Assembly: GCF_004210375.1 (NCBI RefSeq)
Contig: NC_134832.1
Coordinates: 157,477,592 to 157,541,591 of the forward strand
Origin: Tachypleus tridentatus
Lineage: Eukaryota > Arthropoda > Merostomata > Xiphosura > Limulidae
Direction: 5' to 3'
Length of the DNA stretch: 64,000 nt
The notes under the pieces were generated by a model, which was given only the letters and a program-made list of their open reading frames with translations, ran no database searches and was not told the origin of the DNA. Shown here in pieces: positions 25,401 to 34,400 of this stretch. Positions within the stretch are counted from its first letter, which is position 1, and every line of letters starts with the position of its first letter. The translations under genes were made by a program, and so were the position numbers.

Positions 25401-28400
25401 TTAAATAGTGAAGAGATCTGCAGATATTTTCTTGCTCAGCGATCTGTTTACTCCCAGCAACCGGAATTTCACCAGGTTTCCGATTAATTAGAATTTAGCA
25501 TAATTATAGCTTATGAGACTTATAGTATATTGATGTAACGACCAAACAATACCCTGTCTCTGTCTCTTTGTAAGTCAGTTCCTAATATTTAGGCGAAATT
25601 CTCGAAAGCTTGTTTGGACCAACAATATTCAAAGATACGCTAATGCTTTCGTAAAACATATGTTGTTGGTTCTTGCTCTCAAGAATCTTCTACATATTAA
25701 GAGACAAGCGTCACTTGCGCAATACACATTTAACAATATACATTACAAGTATTAAACTAAACCAAACGCAGCCATCAAAATAAATGTATAAGAGTAACTT
25801 CGTTACATATTGAATATATTAAGTTATATAATTACTTCACATGTAACAATAATTCGAGAGAGTTCAATAAATATTGAATAATTGAAATAGTTTAATAACT
25901 TCACGTTTAATGGTGCACAGAGCTCAATAAATACCGAATATTTTAATAATCTCAGATTTGACGATCTAGTGAGAGAGCACTGTAAATACTGCACTTTTGA
26001 AACAGTTTAACTATTTCACATTTAATAGTCCACTGAATGTGTTCAATTAATACTGAATGTATCAAACTGTTCAATTACTTCACGCCTAACTGTCTACTGA
26101 GACGGTTTAATCAGTATTGAATATTTCAAACAGTTTAATTAATTCAGTGAAAAAGTTCAATAAATATTGAACATTTCACACCTAACGATTCATTAAGACT
26201 GTTTAATATATATCGAAAACAGTTTCATAGCTTAACATTTAACGGTCTATTGAGAGAGTTGAATAAATATTGAATGTTTGAAATATTTTACGTTCTTCAT
26301 ATTTAACGGTTTATCGAGATATTTCATTAAATATGTAATATTACAATCTGTTTAGAAGTTCACATCTAACAGTCCACTGAGAAAGTTCAACCAATTTTGA
26401 ATATTTAAATAGTATAATTACTTCAAAATAAAGGTCCACTGAGATATTTCAACAAATATTAAATATATCAAATAGAACAATTACTTCACATTTAACGTTT
26501 TAGTGGAAGCATACAATCAAAATTGAAACAGTTACATTACTTCACATAATGAACTTAATCAACTATAGCTTGTCTACTACAATGACTTTATGAACAATAA
26601 GTTATCTAATACGACAACTGAATGAATTATAAATCGTGTGATACAATGATTTAATGATCTATAAATCATCCAATATAATGAGTTGATGAGCTACATGTTC
26701 TGATACAATAATTAATGAACTATACGTTTTCTACATTTCTAATGAAGTTCACAATAAAGATCACCAGCTGAAGGTACAGTTACGAATCTAGGACTTCTAT
26801 AAAGAACAACGTTAAATAATCTTCCAGTTCCTCCTTTCTTGTGTTATCCCTATAGACTTCATTAGATGTGTGTTACCTACCCTGTTCTGTGTTTTTTGTT
26901 TGATTGCATACTTTTGTTTCTAAGGTCAATCTCAATATTATATACAAATTCGAAGTGTTCTCATTTTAACATGTTTTTTTATCCTTCTCAAAATACTAAA
27001 ATAAAATAACCCATCACACCAGTATTTCGTTAACACAGTATATCTGTGTGAATGTTAACACACACACATAATGAAGATCTTATATAAAGATGAGGAGACT
27101 TATTAACTATTCATTGTCGACGAAATACTCCAACCATAACCCCATCAATAATTAATTAAAAATAATCTTATTAATTACAAACAATCTGTATTTTTGATCA
27201 GTACCATTATATCAACCTCTGTTTGCCAATATACCGTTATTATTGTACATCCTTCGGTGATATAAAAATGATAATAATGACATTATTGCCCTCTATAGGC
27301 ACTAGAGAGAACCATTACGAAATTTGTAGTAAGGCAGCATAATATAATAATAATTGTCCCACTAAATTCCGTAAGGAACATAGGGCCACAAACACTTGCG
27401 GTTTTATGAACAGACTGGATTTTAAGTGAGTAGGTTGTTAGCCTACTGCACAACCCCCAACTAGGAGGACCTTTTCGCAGCCCACCGAAGGAAATCGAAC
27501 CCCTGACTTTAGCGTTGTAAATCCGGAGACATACCACTGGACTAGCGGGGGGCAAGGCAGCATAAAAATATCTTTAAATAGTACCGTATAAACAGTATCG
27601 CCATCTGACGGTTGAAATTTAACCTGAAACAGCTCTGTGACACACAGATCAGATAATATTCTATTATCGGATTTTTATTCGGCCACCATTCTTTAAACTG
27701 AATACAGGTAAATATGCTACTTATTTTCAGTAAGTTTATGTGGGTCAGAGTTTACAAAATTTTTCATAACAAAAGTACTATTGTAAAATTATATTTTATT
27801 ACTGTACGTTTCTTCCAATTACATTGGTAGTTCACATAAACAAATAAAATGTTCAAATAATGAAATCAGTAACATATGTTATTATGAGTGTTAACAGTTA
27901 ACTCTATGATAACATTTATTTCCAGCAACGAAGTCCTACTTGTTTCTATTGAGCACAGCAAGACCGAGAGTTCGATATTCAAGTATTATCCGACTTTTCA
28001 GGTAAGGATTTTCTGTTATTTTACACAATTTTCAATTTTTTATTACATAACCGTTAGTGCTTTAAAATTTATATTATTTACTTAATTTATGGGAAGTGAT
28101 CGAATACACCATGTTTTTCCCTCCATATTGTGTAGAAATATATGGATATAACATTAACTTCATGTTTCCATTTAATTAATTACGTATGTTTATGCATTAC
28201 TAATTTTAATAATTTTAACTAAAGTTTGTAAGGTTTATTACAGAGAATATTAGATATCTTATCACACAATTAACATTTACTGAAGAAATATTTATTATTG
28301 TTTTAACTAAAGTAAGTTATAGTAACATTTCTTTGGAAGATTTTAGAAAACATGGGATACTTATTCAGAATATCACCAGTGGTTATCCTTGTATCTCAGA

Positions 28401-31400
28401 ACGGCTGACATGAGTATTAACACTTTTACTAATAAAGCAGAGAACAACGTTTCGACCTTCTTGGGTCATCTTCTGGTTAACAAACAGAAAGGTCGCAAAT
28501 GACCGTTGCCGGGCATATTTCTTAAGGACAAGAATATAGACGGGTACGGGATTGTATGGGCGTTGCAGTTGGATACCAGGTTATTAATTAGTATAGTATA
28601 AAGTTTGCTGTACACGTAGGGCTTCTTTGAATTTGCGTTTGTTTATGTTTGTTTACCTATTTAGTATTTGGGACTTTCCTATGGTTATGCTGTGTTTATT
28701 TGATTTGCAGGGTTCAAAACTTGTGAAGGTGTTTTTTTGGGTTATTTGAATGTAGTTTATATTTTTTCTGCTTGTTTCTCCAATATAGAAGTCGCGGTGT
28801 TGTTTCATTGTGTGTTATAAACAATGTTAGTGTTGTGTTTGCCAGTGTAGTTTTTACATTGTATGGACTTTAGATTTTTGTTACTTGGTCTTTTTAGTAA
28901 ATTTGGTGTTCACTGGAATGTTGTGTTTTGTTATAAGTTTTTTCTCGCTGGCGTCGGGAACACTTGGAATGTAGCAGTGTAAGGTTTTGCAGTTTGTTAT
29001 ATCTTGGGATTTATTATCGTTTGTTTGTTGTTGATGTGGGCGTGTTTGTATATTTTTTTCCACGATTTTTTCAGAAAATTTGTTGATGTTGATAAAGTGT
29101 TGTTTTATTTTGTTGATTTAACCGTCAGTTTTATTGTGTGAACATAGTTTCGTGACTGTGTTTATTTGGTTTCTTAACATGTTGAGTTTTTGTTTTGTTT
29201 CATGTGCTGAGTCTCAGTGAATGTATAATTCAGTATGGGTGATTTTTCTGTGGATTTCTGTTTTGAATTGTGTATCGGTTCTTGTGATCTTGAGGTTACG
29301 AAATACTCTTTGGTTAGTTTTTTTCCTGTTCTCAAGTGAACTTAATGTTGGGGTGTATAGATTTAACCTATTGAAAACCTAAGTGTGTGTTCTGTAGATG
29401 TGAATACGGCAATTGTATCATCAACACACCTGTACCAGTATAGTAGTGGGTGTAAGGCTGAATTGATCGCTTGAGATTCAATCTGTGTCATAAAAATGCT
29501 GGCTAGAACAGGTGACACGGGATTCCCCATACTCAGGTCATTTATTTACAGGTTATTTGCTTATTGAACATAAAGCTAGATATAGTGGTAGTGAATTCTG
29601 TAAAGTTGCTTGTTGGTTGCTGGGGGTGGGTATCAATGGGCTAGGGTGTTAGATATAAAGTTCTAAAGCTGTCTTGCAGGCTTCAGTTGTTGGGACTTCT
29701 GTGAAAATGGAGATTACATCAAACCTGGCCGTTAAGGATTTATGATTTAGTTGATTAAGAATATATTTAAAGTTGAAAGAGTCTTTGGAAAAGCAGCCAG
29801 CTGAGGTTACATATTTAGAAAATGCCCACGTTTTATATTTACTGAGGTCGACATCGTGGGTTGTAGCGGATAATCAGGTTTGTGAGGTATAGGGTGCCGT
29901 ATAGTTGTGCTTTGCGTGAGTCGGTCTCTCGTAGGTAAGAATAAAGGTTTTCTGAGATTGTGTTGTTTTTCTTTTGTAGTAGCATTTTGTTTTAGTGGAA
30001 AGATGATGTAGTGACTTCGACTTCCACTGTCCAGTAACAATCGTATCGGTCGATGCATCAACGACTTTCAAGAAACCTCACACAAAAGAAGAGTTCTATC
30101 TGGCGCTGAGGACCATCTTGGAAACGGTTGCTTATTGTGACAAGCATTTAGTCTTTGGAAACTTCAATGCTTCATTTAACTTAGATCATCAAACTTGATG
30201 TTAGGGCACTTCAGGAAAGAGAAGTAACAATAAATGGGGAATTACATTTGAGCTTCTTCACAGAGCTGGATTTGGCAATTACAAACACCTTTTTCAAATG
30301 TTCAATAAATAGTATTACGGTTGGTATCATCTATGTTTCCAGTAATCAACTCTCCTTGACTACATTGTGATGCAAAGGTTGGAATTTACTGTCATGTCTA
30401 CAGGAGCCATGCTTGATTTGTCCTGTGACACACACGTATCCACACAATCTGCACTCTAAACATTGTTACTGTTCATCGCAAAAACAAAATTCGTAGTTGT
30501 TCTTGGGAACCTGAACACATCGAAATTACTGGATTCTTCTTACAGAGAAATACTCACGATCAAGATCTCTGAAGGATTTGAAAGTAATGGATCCCAAGCA
30601 GCTCATTGGATCCCAATATTAAGGAAGCAATTCAAAACCATTATATATGTACAGCTACTGCAGGAATTTGTTTCCATAATAAGAATTATGCCGATTGTTT
30701 CAACAAAAATGGTGATAATATCCATAAACTAGTAGTCCAGAAAAGAACAGCTAGACAAATGAAATGGTAAACACATTCATCAAGTTACTAGGCAACAGAA
30801 AGCATTTAATAATATATGTCCATTAATATCTGTGAAAACTTCGAGATCAATGATGCCTAAAACGACCAGATCTTACGCTGCTAAATTAAGGACAGCTAGA
30901 TCTTACACTGCTAAATTAAGGACAGCTAGATCTTACACTGCTGAATTAAGGATAGCTAGATCTTACACTGCTAAATTAAGGACAGCTAGATCTTACACTG
31001 CTAAATTAAGGACAGCTAGATCTTACACTGCTAAATTAAGGACAGCTAGATCTTACACTGCTAAATTAAGGACAGCTAGATCTTACACTGCTAAATTAAG
31101 GACAGCTAGATCTTACACTGCTGAATTAAGGACAGCTAGATCTTACACTGCTGAATTAAGGACAGCTAGATCTTACACTGCTAAATTAAGGACAGCTAGA
31201 TCTTACACTGCTGAATTAAGGACAGCTAGATCTTACACTGCTGAATTAAGGACAGCTAGATCTTACACTGCTGAATTAAGGACAGCTAGATCTTACACTG
31301 CTAAATTAAGGACAGCTAGATCTTACACTGCTGAATTAAGGACAGCTAGATCTTACACTGCTAAATTAAGGACGGCTAGATCTTACACTGCTGAATTAAG

Positions 31401-34400
31401 GACAGCTAGATCTTACACTGCTGAATTAAGGACAGCTAGATCTTACACTGCTAAATTAAGGACAGCTAGATCTTACACTGCTGAATTAAGGACAGCTAGA
31501 TCTTACACTGCTAAATTAAGGACAGCTAGATCTGACACTGCTAAATTAAGGACGGCTAGATCTTACACTGCTGAATTAAGGACAGCTAGATCTTACACTG
31601 CTAAATTAAGGACAGCTAGCACAGGAAGTCCTCGTATAAATTTAACTACTCAGATTCCGAACATAATTTTTTTTTTTCTGTCGCGTCAGTATTTTGTTCA
31701 CAAATCGAGAAGAAAGATAAACTTTTAGATGAAATTATTATATCGTTTACCACAATGAACACTTTTATTATTATGTTTGTTATTAGAAGTGCAAACAAAG
31801 TGAAGAAAATAGAAGAACATTGATGTTAAACCTATATTGACCATGACATATAGTTTTGGGACTAAAAGACAGAGAGTTGAAAAATAAAATCAGGGTGAAT
31901 CATGATGGCTGTTTACTGCTGGTCATTGAAACAAGATGTTCCTGATGCAGTAAACAGCTGATGTTCCATCTTCCCTGGTATCTTGATGAAATATTTTCTC
32001 TTGTTTTTCAACATTTTAAGCAAGAAAAGTTTGTATCTGTACGTGATGGTGTAAAATGCATTTAACATATAGGGATTACTGTCGAACATGAAACATTTTA
32101 AAAATGAAACAGTTTCAGGTGTTAGGTAGTTTATTGTGTACCTTTATTACATTTAACAACTATCTAATTCCTTGATAACCCTGATTTTTAAAGTTAACCA
32201 TCATAACCTATTTTTTGTTTTTGGTTCTTTACTACAAAACTCTTAAGATGATAAAATTTTCATTTCAGATTTTTAAAAAAGGTGACACACACAACAGTCA
32301 CTGTTTTCCTTTAGTATTAAATTAATGTATTTTTATAAAAGGTTTGTTTTATCAAATTATCAAATATTAATTGCACGAACATATTATAAAATAATTAGAG
32401 CAATAATCGTCTTGTTTAACTTTTCTATTTAAGTAAGATATGCTCTTGTACAACTACTGTGATAATAGGTATGTAAACAACGGTTTATAAACATAATTTA
32501 TAAAAAGTATTGATAGTAAAGCGTATTTCAACAGTACTTTGGTCTGTATTCTTCAAGAATAATTAGTACTAAAAATTCAATCAAGGAGAAGACAGACCAA
32601 TGTTCAAAATTAACAAGTGAAATGTTCCATCATTAATGTTACTCTTAGTTTCGACTATAAATTATTGTCTACTTATTTTCCACTAAATCATATTATAATG
32701 AAACTCTTGGTTATATGTATGATACTGGAAAAATATATTACGCGATCTGGAGCCTCCAACTTATCAAAAATTTATCCTGTATGCATGTAGATTTGCAATA
32801 AAGGTCACGACCTTCCAGTTTCTCCCTAGTTTCCAATAAAGGAGAAATTTTTTTCCCCATTCGAATATTATTAAATGTTCGTAAGATGGAGGTGCGCTTA
32901 TTTAGATGAGTCTAAACCGTGAAACAGTTATAAGAATGTAACTTAAATTTTTCTTATATATATGTAAATATAATAGTACAATCTGTTGTATATCTATGTA
33001 ACTACTTTCGAAGTTTCGATGGATCTTCACCCAAATTGGTATGGAGGTTCATTGTGTGAAGGCGGGGACATATAGTTTAGCCTTTTACGTTTTGTATGTG
33101 TGTTTTTACGGGCGTTTTGCTTTTTTTTTTCCACTACCTCTGTAAATATGTAAATTAATTTTCAACAAATTTAGTATGGATCTTTAGTGGGTCCAAGAAA
33201 CGATACTCACAAATTTTGTGTGTTTTGCTGTTTTTATGGGTGATATTTCATGTGTTTCTTTTACCTTATAATTACATATAATGAAGCAAGTTTGTTTTCT
33301 GGGATAACCTTTCATTAGTCATTAATTTATAAAAATCCAGCTAGTTATTCTAGTACAACTAACTATATCAGGTTGAAGGAAATAGAACTTTAAATTTCCG
33401 AGGACGATCTAAATTAAACTGCAGCGTAAAATATAAAATTGTTTCTGTGTAGAAAACCAATGACATGTATACTTAAAGATATCAATGATTTTAATACTTT
33501 AACCATTTTGTATGTCTGTCATTATAGAACGAACTATAAAAATTAAATTATCAAAACAAAAGTGTTAGAAATAAATAAAGGTGCACGGCAGGCAGTACCA
33601 AGATGATTAGTACATGCACTTCAAGACGGTCCCTGAAAGTGTTGTGTTCAAAAGTAACAATTGTTTTCATTCCTTTGGTTTTGAAGCTCATACGACATTC
33701 TGTTGTCTTCTACAAGTTGTATATTTGTTTCTGTTATTCATGGTGTGGCCACGCTGCACTGCACAGAAAATATACTACTGTGTAACAGTGCGTGTAATTA
33801 ATATATATAGAAGTATTAGCTTTGCCTCAGAAACACTCTTTTCTTCAACTTTTGGAGACTAGCCTAACAAAGTTTACAGAGATAAGCTGGAAAATTATAT
33901 AAATTAACGAACGTTTTTAGCCAATACATTGATTAAACATATCTTACTTCAAATCTTTCTTACTTCCAGTCATAGAAGAAGAACAAACATAACTGTAATT
34001 AGAGTAAAATGAAAACAGTAAATATACCTGCATTTAGAGTCGTATAGAAACAGTAAATATATATGTATTTACAGGTGGATAAAAACAGTAAATATGCATG
34101 TATAAACAATTAAATAAAAACACTAAATGCATATGTACTTAAAGTTGTATAGAAATAGTAAATATGCGTGTATTTACAGTTTAATAAAAACAGTAAATAC
34201 AGCTTTTGTAATACTTATATTTGAAAAACAAATGTTTCTGTTCTTACAGTCACGTTTATAATTCTATGAAAAAGATATATACCTAAATTAGAGAATTATT
34301 CATCTTAATTATTAATAATTAAAAACACTTGTACTTTCAGTTGTATAGAAACATTAAGTATACATATATTTACAGTCGTAACTATACACGCAGTCACTAA

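Noticed and set aside
30832..31728. 298-codon open frame with a ten-residue repeat as a real protein gene
   Set aside because: The frame is created by a 30-base minisatellite derived from a SINE tail; there is no promoter, domain or codon signal beyond periodicity.
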